From: an uncultured Lachnospiraceae bacterium
Lineage (GTDB): Bacteria; Bacillota; Clostridia; Lachnospirales; Lachnospiraceae
Assembly: GCA_910584785.1 (NCBI GenBank)
Contig: CAJUDX010000032.1
Span: 1-29,127, forward strand
DNA: 29,127 bases
Direction: 5' to 3'
In this document: one piece after another, positions 15,285 to 23,112 of the stretch
Layout of the letters: each line of letters starts with the position of its first letter
Numbering within the stretch: position 1 is the stretch's first letter
Position numbers and translations under genes: made by a program
The notes under the pieces: generated by a model
Told to the model about the DNA's origin: nothing
Database searches by the model: none
The model's input: only the letters and a program-made list of their open reading frames with translations

Positions 15285-16559
15285 GTGATTAAAAAAGAAA
15301 TGATAGCCATGCTATTGGCTGGCGGGCAGGGAAGCCGCCTGGGGGTGCTGACAGCTAAGGTTGCAAAGCCAGCAGTATCCTTTGGCGGAAAATACCGTAT
15401 CATCGATTTTCCGCTGAGTAATTGTATTAATTCCGGTGTCGATACGGTAGGTGTGCTTACCCAGTATCAGCCGCTGCGTTTAAACAGCCATATCGGAATT
15501 GGTATTCCGTGGGATTTGGATCGAAACGTGGGCGGTGTTACTATTCTTCCTCCCTATGAAAAGAGTAAAGGAAGCGACTGGTATACAGGAACAGCAAATG
15601 CAATTTATCAGAACCTGGAATATATGGAAAGTTATAACCCGGATTATGTGTTGATTTTATCCGGCGATCATATTTACAAAATGGATTACGAGGTAATGCT
15701 GGATTATCATAAGGCAAATAATGCGGATATTACGATAGCCGCGATGCCCGTTCCGATTGAGGAAGCCAGTCGTTTTGGTGTGGTCATTACCGACGAAACA
15801 AACCGGATACTGGAATTTGAGGAAAAGCCTCCGCAGCCGCGCAGCAACCTGGCCTCCATGGGAATTTATATTTTCAGCTGGCCTGTACTCCGCGATGCTT
15901 TAATTAAGATGCAGGATGAACCTGGGTGCGATTTTGGAAAGCATATTATCCCTTACTGCCATGGAAAGGGCGACAGGGTTTTTGCTTACGAGTATAATGG
16001 CTACTGGAAGGATGTAGGCACACTTGGTTCATACTGGGAAGCAAATATGGAATTAATTGATATTATTCCAGAGTTTAATCTTTATGAAGAATATTGGAGA
16101 ATTTACACTAAGAGCGATATTATTCCGCCGCAGTATATCTCCTCCGAAGCCCGGATTGAAAAGAGTATTATCGGCGAGGGAAGCGAGATTTATGGTGAAG
16201 TGGTAAATTCTGTAATTGGTGCAGGCGTTGTTGTTGGGAAAGGTGCAGTAGTTCGGGACTCCATCCTGATGCAAGGCTGTGTGATTGGTGCAGGTGCTAA
16301 GGTGGATAAGGCGATTTTAGCGGAAGAGGTTAAGATTGGTGAAAATGCCGAACTTGGTATGGGAGAATATGCACCCAGCACGTATAATCCTAAGGTTTAT
16401 CAGTTTGATTTAGTGACTGTGGGTGAGCATTCCATTATTCCAGATAATGTAAAGATAGGAAAGAACACAGCGATTTCCGGCGTAACGACAGCAGAAGATT
16501 ATCCCGATGGCGTACTGGCAGGAGGAGACTACATCGTAAAGGCAGGTGGCATAAAATGA
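15285..16559 (+). CDS. glgC: Glucose-1-phosphate adenylyltransferase, catalytic subunit
   Basis: 424 residues from a GTG start preceded by AGAGGTG. It makes ADP-glucose from glucose-1-phosphate and ATP, the committed step of glycogen synthesis. The nucleotidyltransferase fold starts with GGQGSRLGVLT (13 onward) and carries KPAVSFGGKYRIIDFPLSN, SGDHIYKMDY and FEEKP. The C-terminal left-handed beta-helix shows hexapeptide repeats (IGAGVVVGKGAVV). All active-site motifs are conserved. It overlaps glgD by four bases (ATGA), so both are translated from one message and presumably form a heteromer, as known for Firmicutes GlgCD. Confidence 0.96.
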   Translation: MIKKEMIAMLLAGGQGSRLGVLTAKVAKPAVSFGGKYRIIDFPLSNCINSGVDTVGVLTQYQPLRLNSHIGIGIPWDLDRNVGGVTILPPYEKSKGSDWYTGTANAIYQNLEYMESYNPDYVLILSGDHIYKMDYEVMLDYHKANNADITIAAMPVPIEEASRFGVVITDETNRILEFEEKPPQPRSNLASMGIYIFSWPVLRDALIKMQDEPGCDFGKHIIPYCHGKGDRVFAYEYNGYWKDVGTLGSYWEANMELIDIIPEFNLYEEYWRIYTKSDIIPPQYISSEARIEKSIIGEGSEIYGEVVNSVIGAGVVVGKGAVVRDSILMQGCVIGAGAKVDKAILAEEVKIGENAELGMGEYAPSTYNPKVYQFDLVTVGEHSIIPDNVKIGKNTAISGVTTAEDYPDGVLAGGDYIVKAGGIK

Positions 16560-17677
16560 GAGCAATCGGTATCATATTAGCAGGCGGAAACAGCAAGCGG
16601 ATGAGAGAGCTTTCAAATAAGAGAGCCATTTCCGCCATGCCGGTGGCGGGGAGCTACCGAAGCATAGATTTTGCATTAAGCAATATGACAAATTCCCATA
16701 TTCAAAATGTGGCAGTATTTACCCAGTATAATTCCCGTTCACTGAATCTTCATTTAAGTTCGTCCAAATGGTGGGATTTTGGAAGAAAACAGGGTGGATT
16801 ATTTGTATTTACTCCGACGATAACAGCAGAAAGCAGTGACTGGTATCGGGGAACTGCAGATGCCCTTTACCAGAATTTAAACTTTTTAAAAACCAGTCAT
16901 GAGCCCTATGTTGTGATTGCGGCAGGAGACGGCGTCTATAAACTGGATTATAATAAGGTTTTAGAATATCATATTGAGAAAAAGGCAGATATTACCGTTG
17001 TTTGCAAGCGGATGAATGAGGGCGAGGATGTTACCCGCTTTGGCTGTATAAAAATTAATGACGATGGAAGAATTGTGGATTTTGAAGAAAAGCCGATGGT
17101 ATCCGATGCAAATACGATTTCCTGCGGCATCTATGTTATCCGGCGTCGTCAGCTAATCGAGCTGATTGAGCGATGTGCAGCAGAGGATCGTTATGATTTT
17201 GTCAAAGATATTCTTGTGCGCTATAAAAACTTAAAGCGGATTTATGCCTATAAGATTGAAAGTTATTGGAGCAATATTGCATCGGTGGAATCCTATTACA
17301 AGACAAATATGGATTTCTTAAAGCCGGAGGTCAGGGATTATTTCTTTAAGCAGTATCCTGACGTATATTCTAAAATTGATGATCTGCCGCCTGCAAAGTA
17401 TAATCCGGGTGCACAGGTGAAAAACAGCCTAATTTCCAGCGGTTCCATTATTAACGGCATGGTGGAAAATTCCGTATTATTTAAGAAGGTGTATATTGGA
17501 AATAATTGTATTATTCGCAATTCCATTATTCTAAATGATGTTTATATCGGCGATAATACTGTAATTGAGAATTGTATCGTGGAAAGCCGGGATACGATTA
17601 GGGCAAATACCACGCATATCGGTACACCGGATAATATTAAAATTGTTTTGGAGAAAAATGAACGATATACTGTATAA
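16556..17677 (+). CDS. glgD: Glycogen biosynthesis protein GlgD (non-catalytic ADP-glucose pyrophosphorylase subunit)
   Basis: 373 residues, a GlgC paralogue. The nucleotide-binding region is altered (GGNSKRMRELSNKRAISAMP instead of the GlgC pattern) and the protein is about 50 residues shorter. YRSIDFALSN, AAGDGVYKLDY and FEEKP are retained, followed by a beta-helix (IGNNCIIRNSIIL). In Firmicutes GlgD boosts GlgC activity rather than catalysing the reaction strongly itself. It starts within the last codon of glgC. Confidence 0.95.
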   Translation: MRAIGIILAGGNSKRMRELSNKRAISAMPVAGSYRSIDFALSNMTNSHIQNVAVFTQYNSRSLNLHLSSSKWWDFGRKQGGLFVFTPTITAESSDWYRGTADALYQNLNFLKTSHEPYVVIAAGDGVYKLDYNKVLEYHIEKKADITVVCKRMNEGEDVTRFGCIKINDDGRIVDFEEKPMVSDANTISCGIYVIRRRQLIELIERCAAEDRYDFVKDILVRYKNLKRIYAYKIESYWSNIASVESYYKTNMDFLKPEVRDYFFKQYPDVYSKIDDLPPAKYNPGAQVKNSLISSGSIINGMVENSVLFKKVYIGNNCIIRNSIILNDVYIGDNTVIENCIVESRDTIRANTTHIGTPDNIKIVLEKNERYTV

Positions 17678-17737
17678 GAGCTTTGGAAAGCTTAAAAGAT
17701 AAAAAGAGCCTAATGTGCAGGCGGAAAGGGTTTTAGC

Positions 17738-18013
17738 ATGCAGATAACAGATGTGAGAGTAAGAAGGATTGAAAAAGAAGGAAAGATGAAGGCGATTGTG
17801 TCTATTACATTGGATAATGAGTTTGTTATTCATGACATTAAAGTCATTGAAGGGGAAAAGGGATTATTTATTGCAATGCCCAGCAGAAAGGCAGCAGATG
17901 GTGAATATCGGGATATTGCCCATCCGATTAATTCTGGTACCCGGGATATGATTCAGCGCTTAATTCTGGATAAATATGAATCTACTCTTTTGGATACGTC
18001 TGAAGAATTATAA
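17738..18013 (+). CDS. spoVG: Septation/regulatory protein SpoVG
   Basis: 91 residues. MQITDVRVRRI, DNEFVIHDIKVIEG and FIAMPSRK are diagnostic of SpoVG, a small nucleic-acid-binding protein that affects sporulation septation and, in other Firmicutes, many surface and metabolic genes. The C-terminal tail after the core is short. AAAGGG precedes the ATG. It lies 60 bp after glgD with no visible terminator, so it may be transcribed with glgCD; a link to glycogen is otherwise not established. Confidence 0.96.
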   Translation: MQITDVRVRRIEKEGKMKAIVSITLDNEFVIHDIKVIEGEKGLFIAMPSRKAADGEYRDIAHPINSGTRDMIQRLILDKYESTLLDTSEEL

Positions 18014-18190
18014 ATACAGGCAGATAGCTGAAGAAGCTTAAACCAGTGATATGGCATCATTTTTGCTAAGATGAATGGTAAACCATCATGCGCCCACAAG
18101 CAGTCGCACCATCATGAATAACAGGCTGCGGGGCGCACTTGGAATACCTGAATTAGTGCCGCCTAATCGGCGGCGGATTTATAAAGAAAT
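18014..18190 (+). other. Structured non-coding region, possible ncRNA or 3' regulatory RNA
   Basis: Between spoVG and the terminator the plus strand can form several hairpins: ATGG-TAAA-CCAT (18075-18086), TGCGCC/GGCGCA with inner GCAG/CTGC (18089-18137), and GCCGCC-TAATC-GGCGGC (18158-18174). It is markedly GC-richer than the other spacers and ends in a strong terminator. I could not match it to a known riboswitch, 6S, SRP or T-box pattern by eye. It could be the 3' part of the spoVG transcript or an independent RNA. Confidence 0.4.
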
Positions 18191-18251
18191 AACCGGGACG
18201 GTGGTAGAAAAGGAAATGAAAAAATCTCCTTACCATTGATCCCGGTTTTTT
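18191..18251 (+). terminator. Strong intrinsic terminator after spoVG
   Basis: AACCGGGA (18191-18198) pairs with TCCCGGTT (18240-18247), extended inward by GGTAGAAAAGGA/TCCTTACC, followed by TTTT. This separates glgCD-spoVG from the kinase gene. Confidence 0.85.
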
Positions 18252-18279
18252 GTACAAATAAAAGATTAAATTGTACAAA
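18250..18279 (+). promoter_or_regulatory. Direct repeat TTGTACAAA x2, 21 bp apart (candidate AraC operator)
   Basis: TTGTACAAA occurs at 18250-18258 and 18271-18279, start-to-start 21 bp, which is two helical turns on the same face. The second copy ends 19 bases before the -35 box of the kinase promoter. A related pair with the same spacing lies upstream of the binding-protein gene (22962-22991). AraC proteins with two HTHs bind direct repeats about 21 bp apart; the local AraC is the natural candidate. Confidence 0.5.
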
Positions 18280-18298
18280 GAAAAACGAAGAACGTCTA

Positions 18299-18327
18299 TT
18301 GCTTTTCCCATGCCCCCTAAGTATACT
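18299..18327 (+). promoter_or_regulatory. SigA-type promoter of the kinase gene
   Basis: TTGCTT (18299-18304), a 17-bp spacer and TATACT (18322-18327). The -35 is weak, which suits an activated promoter. Confidence 0.6.
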
Positions 18328-18436
18328 AAAAAGGTAGGAACAGAACTGATAAAATACACATTGGGGGATGATCAGTAATGTTGAAAAAACGGCAGAATTA
18401 TTAACCATGGGGAAGATACACAGAAGGGAGAAAGGT

Positions 18437-19546
18437 ATGGATAATCTCAGAGAATCAGCACAAAAAGCAGCAATGGCATTTGTTCTTCAAGGTGAGGTCA
18501 TCGATGTTTCGCGGTATGGAAGCGGACATATTAATGATACGTTTTTTTTGCTTTGCAGGGATGGGGTAAAAGAGTTTAAATACATCCTGCAGAGGATGAA
18601 TCACGATGTTTTTAAAGATATTGAAGGCTTAATTCATAATGTCAAAGGAGTTACCACGTTCCTCCGCCAACAGATTATTGAAAATCACGGCGATCCGAAC
18701 CGGGAAACCTTAAATCTTTTGCCGACAAAAGACGGAAAAGATTACTACAGGGATGAGGATGGAAACTACTGGCGGATGTATTTATTTATTTCCGGCGCAT
18801 CCTGTTATGACCAAGTAAAACGCCCGGAGGATTTTTACCAGAGCGCAAGGGCATTTGGACGTTTTCAATGTCTGTTGGCAGACTTTCCAGCCAGCGATCT
18901 TACGGAAACCATTCCTGATTTTCATAATACTCCTATGCGCTTTAAAGCTTTTGAGGAAGCGGTTGCCCAGGATAAGATGGGAAGGGCCAGCGAGGTCGAA
19001 AAAGAAATTCAGTTTGTGCGCGAGCGCGAAAAAGAGATGGGACTTGCTCTTGCGATGCAGAAGGATGGGCTTCTTCCTCTGCGTGTAAGCCATAATGATA
19101 CAAAGCTTAATAATATTATGATTGATGATACAACCGGGGAGGCTTTGTGTATTATTGATTTAGATACCATTATGCCGGGGTTTTCTATTTTTGACTATGG
19201 AGATTCCATACGCTTTGGGGCAAATACTGCCCAGGAGGATGAGGTGGATTTGTCTAAAGTATCTCTTTCCTTGCCCTTATTTGAGGTATATACCAAGGGA
19301 TTTTTAGAAGGGTGTGAGGGGCGATTAACTAAAGAAGAATTAGATATGCTTCCCTACGGGGCAAAAATGATGACCCTGGAGTGTGGAATGCGGTTTTTAA
19401 CGGATTATCTCCAGGGCGATACCTATTTTCATATCAGCAGAGAAAAGCAAAACCTTGACCGCTGCCATACCCAGTTTGCGTTAGTGGCTGATATGGAAAG
19501 AAAATGGGAAGAAATGCTGCAAATTGTGAACAAATACAGGGGGTAG
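18437..19546 (+). CDS. nahK: N-acetylhexosamine 1-kinase (NahK/LnpB type)
   Basis: 369 residues. ATG 18437 has GGGAG upstream; an upstream ATG at 18368 has no spaced ribosome binding site. It is an aminoglycoside-phosphotransferase-fold kinase that phosphorylates GlcNAc or GalNAc at C1. The sequence parallels bifidobacterial NahK: GSGHINDTFFL near the N-terminus, YILQRMN, the catalytic HNDTKLNNI with the Brenner Asp, the metal-binding IDLDTIMPG, and DYGDSIRFGANTAQEDE. In the lacto-N-biose pathway it uses the HexNAc released by the GH112 phosphorylase encoded at 20685. It has its own promoter and candidate operator. It converges with the AraC gene with only about 10 bp between stop codons. Confidence 0.93.
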   Translation: MDNLRESAQKAAMAFVLQGEVIDVSRYGSGHINDTFFLLCRDGVKEFKYILQRMNHDVFKDIEGLIHNVKGVTTFLRQQIIENHGDPNRETLNLLPTKDGKDYYRDEDGNYWRMYLFISGASCYDQVKRPEDFYQSARAFGRFQCLLADFPASDLTETIPDFHNTPMRFKAFEEAVAQDKMGRASEVEKEIQFVREREKEMGLALAMQKDGLLPLRVSHNDTKLNNIMIDDTTGEALCIIDLDTIMPGFSIFDYGDSIRFGANTAQEDEVDLSKVSLSLPLFEVYTKGFLEGCEGRLTKEELDMLPYGAKMMTLECGMRFLTDYLQGDTYFHISREKQNLDRCHTQFALVADMERKWEEMLQIVNKYRG

Positions 19547-19555
19547 TTTTTCTAA

Positions 19556-20455
19556 TTAATTTTTTTCCGAAAGCAGCCGAATGGAAGAGGCGTATTCCGA
19601 CGGCGTCATATGGGTTATTTTTTTAAACTGACGGGAAAAATAATGTACCGAAGTATAGCCAAGCCGATCAGAAATCTGGGTGAAGTTAAGCTGGTTACTG
19701 CGGATAAGCTGCTTGGCTGTGTCAATTTTCATCAAAATAAAAAATTCCATCACTCCGCATCGGTGATATTCCTGGAAGAGCCGTTGGAGCTGTGAGCGGC
19801 CGACCAGGGTATTCCTGCAGATTTTTTCAATGCTGATCTGCTCGTTGATATGCTCTTCCATATAGCGGATAATCCGGTTATAGGTTTCATTTGGACGCCC
19901 GGAAGAAGTACGCCAGGTCTTGTCCGGAACAGGAAGAGGGTTAGTAAAATAGCGGCGGTAAAGATGAATAATTAATTCCTCCAGATAGTTACGAATCAGA
20001 TGTTCTGCGCCGAAGGTGGGGGGATTGGGATTGCGGTTTAAAACTTCCTGGTAGGGATCATCAAGACGTCCAACAAATGCATGGCGTGCTTCGATAATAA
20101 TCTGCGCCAGAAGAGCAGCTTCGGTTTCCTGAACATTTAAAATCTGGCATTTAAACGCTTCCATACAGGGAGAATGGCAGTCAAAGGCAATCACTACCAG
20201 ACTGGGGGCAATACTGCCGTTGGTGATAACATTGTGAAATTCGCCTGGCTGGTGAAAGATGATATTGCCGCGTTTTAAGGTATAGCGGTTCTCTCCGGCT
20301 ATGGCGTCAATTTCACCTTTATCTACACAGAGAAGTTCCCAAAAATTATGGCTTTCTCCCGGAAAGGTGAAATCACTCATATAGTCGAAATAATGAATAG
20401 AAATAATACTGCGGATGGACAGGCTGGTATGCAGCATGGTGCTTTTGTAGGCCAT
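19556..20455 (-). CDS. AraC-family regulator of the lacto-N-biose locus
   Basis: 299 residues, ATG after AGGAGG. The N-terminal cupin-like sensor (HNFWELLCVDKGEID, LKRGNIIFHQPGEFHN) is followed by two HTHs in the last 100 residues, the second with the classic FTQISDRLGYTSVHYFSRQF and MTPSEYA. AraC proteins with a cupin usually sense a sugar and activate nearby catabolic genes. It sits between the kinase and phosphorylase genes and is divergent from the latter, so control of the GNB/LNB genes is a strong inference. The effector is unknown; the disaccharide or a phosphorylated product are candidates. Confidence 0.92.
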   Translation of the reverse strand: MAYKSTMLHTSLSIRSIISIHYFDYMSDFTFPGESHNFWELLCVDKGEIDAIAGENRYTLKRGNIIFHQPGEFHNVITNGSIAPSLVVIAFDCHSPCMEAFKCQILNVQETEAALLAQIIIEARHAFVGRLDDPYQEVLNRNPNPPTFGAEHLIRNYLEELIIHLYRRYFTNPLPVPDKTWRTSSGRPNETYNRIIRYMEEHINEQISIEKICRNTLVGRSQLQRLFQEYHRCGVMEFFILMKIDTAKQLIRSNQLNFTQISDRLGYTSVHYFSRQFKKITHMTPSEYASSIRLLSEKN

Positions 20456-20567
20456 AAAACCTCCTGATGGTATACTTTTTTGAAAAAGTACAGATTAAAT
20501 TAGTATTTATTCTTTTTTGTTTTGATTGGGATTACTTCGCGTCTTATGCCCTGCAATCTTGTAATTG

Positions 20568-20576
20568 ATTATACCA
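20568..20576 (-). promoter_or_regulatory. Extended -10 promoter of the AraC gene
   Basis: On the minus strand TGGTATAAT (20568-20576) forms an extended -10 element about 110 bases upstream of the AraC start. No good -35 is visible, which extended -10 promoters tolerate. Confidence 0.5.
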
Positions 20577-20605
20577 TATTGGGAAAAATTAGAAAAGACA
20601 AATTA

Positions 20606-20634
20606 TTGTTTGAATATGCTTGGTTTACTGCAAA
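20606..20634 (+). promoter_or_regulatory. Weak operator-like pair upstream of the phosphorylase gene
   Basis: TTGTTTGAA (20606-20614) and TACTGCAAA (20626-20634) each match TTGTACAAA at six of nine positions and are 20 bp apart. The match is weak; it is listed because of its position in the divergent promoter region. Confidence 0.25.
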
Positions 20635-20684
20635 AACAGTTAAATCATCATGATATTGGGTTTTAAAGGGAGGATGTAAAAAGG

Positions 20685-22850
20685 ATGGCAAAAACAAAGG
20701 GAAGGGTTACACTGCCCAGTGAAGGAAATTTTCTGAAGGAAACCAAAGAAATGATGGATCGCTGGGGGGCTGATGCTCTCAGGGACAGCGACGGGACAAA
20801 ATTGCCGGAGGACGTCAAGGCGCTGAATGCCAAGATTTATACTACTTATTTTGTGGCAAGGGGGCATAATGACTTTGCTAAGAAACATATGGAGGAATGT
20901 CAGCAGCTTTATCTGATGAGCCGACGGGTGACTGCCCTGGATGAAAGAACAGAAATTCCGTTTATGGAAGGTTATTTTCATCAGCAGGTGGAGCCGGATT
21001 ATCTGCACGATGTAAAGGAATGGTGGGAGGTTATTGACCGGACGACAGGAGAAGTGGTTTTGCCACAGTTTTGGACGGTCGAACCAAAGAGAAATGTGCT
21101 GGTAATTGACAGAGCAAAACCATTTCACGAATATACGGTTTCTTTTTTAGTGTATGCGGTCTGGGACCCTACACAGATGTACAACCACATTACCAACGAA
21201 TGGGGCGAAAAGCCGCATGAAATTCCTTTTGATGTGCGTCAGCCAGCTTCCGGGCAGTTTGTTAAAGACTACCTGGTGCAGTGGCTGAAAGAAAATCCGC
21301 GGACAGATGTTGTGCGTTTTACCACCTTTTTCTATCATTTTACCCTTGTATTTAATGATCAGGCAAAGGAAAAATTTGTGGACTGGTTTGGCTATGGGGC
21401 AACGGTTTCGGTAAAAGCACTGGAAGAATTTGCCAGGGAATACGGCTACCGGCTGCGGCCCGAAGATATTGTCGATAATGGCTATTACCATACGGCATTT
21501 CGGGTTCCGACGAAGGCTTACCGGGATTATATGGATTTTATCCAGCGTTTTGTGGCAGAGAAGGCAAAAGAACTTGTGGATCTGGTGCACCAGGAAGGCC
21601 GGGAAGCGATGATGTTTCTTGGTGATAACTGGATTGGCACCGAACCTTACGGAAAGTATTTTTCTGATATTGGACTGGATGCCGTGGTGGGAAGTGTGGG
21701 CGGTGGTGCGACGCTTCGCCTGATTTCGGATATTCCCGGAGTGCGCTATACCGAAGGACGTTTTCTTCCCTACTTTTTCCCGGATACTTTCTATGAAGGA
21801 AATGATCCCTGCATTGAAGCAAAAGATAACTGGAGGTCGGCGAGGCGGGCATTAATGCGCAAACCTGTGGATCGCATCGGTTATGGAGGTTATTTAAGTC
21901 TGGCTTACCGATTCCCTGAATTTATCGATTACATTGAACAGGTTACAGATGAATTTCGGGAAATATATCAGCGAATCGGGGGGAGCAGGCCTTACTGCGG
22001 GTTAAAGGTAGCGATTCTTAACTGCTGGGGAAAGCTTCGTTCCTGGCAGGCGTTTATGGTCGCTCATGCTCTCTGGTATAAGCAGACTTATTCCTACTTT
22101 GGCATTTTGGAAGCCTTAAGCGGAATGGCTGTGGATGTGGTATTTATAAGCTTTGACGATATTCGCAAACATGGAATTGATAAAGATATTGATGTTATTA
22201 TTAATGCTGGTGCCGCGGGTACGGCATTTTCTGGCGGAGAAGAATGGCTGGACGAAACGATTGTTACAGCAGTAAGGCAGTTTGTTTACCGCGGTGGAGG
22301 TTTTGTCGGTGTGGGTGAACCTTCGGCAATTCACTTTGGGGGAAGATATTTCCAGCTTGCTGACATCATGGGTGTGGATAAGGAATTGGGATTTAGTCTT
22401 TCCACGGATAAATATTTTACCAAAGTAAAGAAGGATCATTTTTTAGGAAGGGAGAGAAGGGAGGCCTTTGCCTTTGGCGAGAGTATGGGAAATATTTATG
22501 CACTCTCTGACAAGACGGAGATTGTCGAATATTCTAACCATGAAATTCATCTTTCTGCCCATGCCTATGGAAAAGGGAGAGGAGTTTATCTGGCTGGCCT
22601 GCCCTTTAGTGATGAAAATACCCAACTTTTCCTGCGCTGCCTGTATTACAGTGCGGGAAAAGAAGAAAAACTAACGTGCTGGTACGCCGATAATCCTTAC
22701 TGTGAGGTTCATGCTTACCCCGAACAGGGAAATTATGCCGTAGTTAATAATTCCTGCAGGGAGCAGAAAACACTCGTCTATGACGGAAATGGAAAGGCTG
22801 AGGAAATAACGCTTAGGGATGGAGAAATCGTCTGGAAAACTATCTCTTAA
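20685..22850 (+). CDS. lnpA: 1,3-beta-galactosyl-N-acetylhexosamine phosphorylase (GH112)
   Basis: 721 residues, typical for GH112. The enzyme phosphorolyses lacto-N-biose (Gal-b1,3-GlcNAc) or galacto-N-biose (Gal-b1,3-GalNAc) to galactose-1-phosphate plus HexNAc in the cytosol; there is no signal peptide. Visible landmarks are YFVARGHNDFAKKHM near residue 60, FLGDNWIGTEPYG with Asp314 at the place of the catalytic acid (Asp313 in the Bifidobacterium enzyme), a Rossmann-like middle domain and a short C-terminal beta domain. A GGGAGG lies upstream of the ATG, somewhat distant. Preference for LNB or GNB cannot be told from sequence. No galT/galE follows, so galactose-1-phosphate must enter the Leloir pathway through genes elsewhere. 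Confidence 0.95.
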   Translation: MAKTKGRVTLPSEGNFLKETKEMMDRWGADALRDSDGTKLPEDVKALNAKIYTTYFVARGHNDFAKKHMEECQQLYLMSRRVTALDERTEIPFMEGYFHQQVEPDYLHDVKEWWEVIDRTTGEVVLPQFWTVEPKRNVLVIDRAKPFHEYTVSFLVYAVWDPTQMYNHITNEWGEKPHEIPFDVRQPASGQFVKDYLVQWLKENPRTDVVRFTTFFYHFTLVFNDQAKEKFVDWFGYGATVSVKALEEFAREYGYRLRPEDIVDNGYYHTAFRVPTKAYRDYMDFIQRFVAEKAKELVDLVHQEGREAMMFLGDNWIGTEPYGKYFSDIGLDAVVGSVGGGATLRLISDIPGVRYTEGRFLPYFFPDTFYEGNDPCIEAKDNWRSARRALMRKPVDRIGYGGYLSLAYRFPEFIDYIEQVTDEFREIYQRIGGSRPYCGLKVAILNCWGKLRSWQAFMVAHALWYKQTYSYFGILEALSGMAVDVVFISFDDIRKHGIDKDIDVIINAGAAGTAFSGGEEWLDETIVTAVRQFVYRGGGFVGVGEPSAIHFGGRYFQLADIMGVDKELGFSLSTDKYFTKVKKDHFLGRERREAFAFGESMGNIYALSDKTEIVEYSNHEIHLSAHAYGKGRGVYLAGLPFSDENTQLFLRCLYYSAGKEEKLTCWYADNPYCEVHAYPEQGNYAVVNNSCREQKTLVYDGNGKAEEITLRDGEIVWKTIS

Positions 22851-22961
22851 TATAGAAAAGGATGAAACATAAGGCTTTTTTGATAGATTGATTTAGTAAA
22901 AACGGCGATGGATATTAAAATTTCTTCTATTTATTAAGCTAAAACTACAAAAAATGGATTA

Positions 22962-23018
22962 TTGTATAAATATATGAGATGATCGTGCAAATATTTTATT
23001 GTGCAGTTTTACTATACT
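22962..23018 (+). promoter_or_regulatory. Promoter of the binding-protein gene with 21-bp-spaced direct repeats
   Basis: TTGTATAAA (22962-22970) and TCGTGCAAA (22983-22991) are start-to-start 21 bp apart, like the kinase operator. A -10 box TATACT lies at 23013-23018, and the -35 position (22990-22995) has no usable hexamer and touches the second repeat. This is the layout of a class II activator-dependent promoter. Confidence 0.45.
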
Positions 23019-23112
23019 AGAACTACTAGAAATGTTCTTGTTTCGTGTATTGTGTGAGCATTAAGCTTTGCAAAATTACATGAAGCAAAGAAAAAGAGGA
23101 GGAGGATTTGTA

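Noticed and set aside
18114..18239. A 41-codon open frame starting MNNRLRGALG
   Set aside because: It has no ribosome binding site, runs into the terminator hairpin, and its codons are explained by the GC-rich stems.
18250..18279. The TTGTACAAA repeats as mere by-products of the terminator T-run
   Set aside because: Only the first base or two overlap the T-run. The second copy is 21 bp away, and a similar pair occurs in front of another gene of the locus, so they were kept as an operator candidate.
20456..20684. A riboswitch (for example glmS-type) in the phosphorylase 5' region
   Set aside because: No ribozyme core or known aptamer motif is visible; the region is short and AT-rich and is explained by divergent promoters.
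21147..21590. A long minus-strand frame (147 codons) inside the phosphorylase gene
   Set aside because: It is a shadow of the GH112 coding strand with no ribosome binding site and no family motif; the same holds for antisense frames in glgC, yhaN-like and asnS genes.
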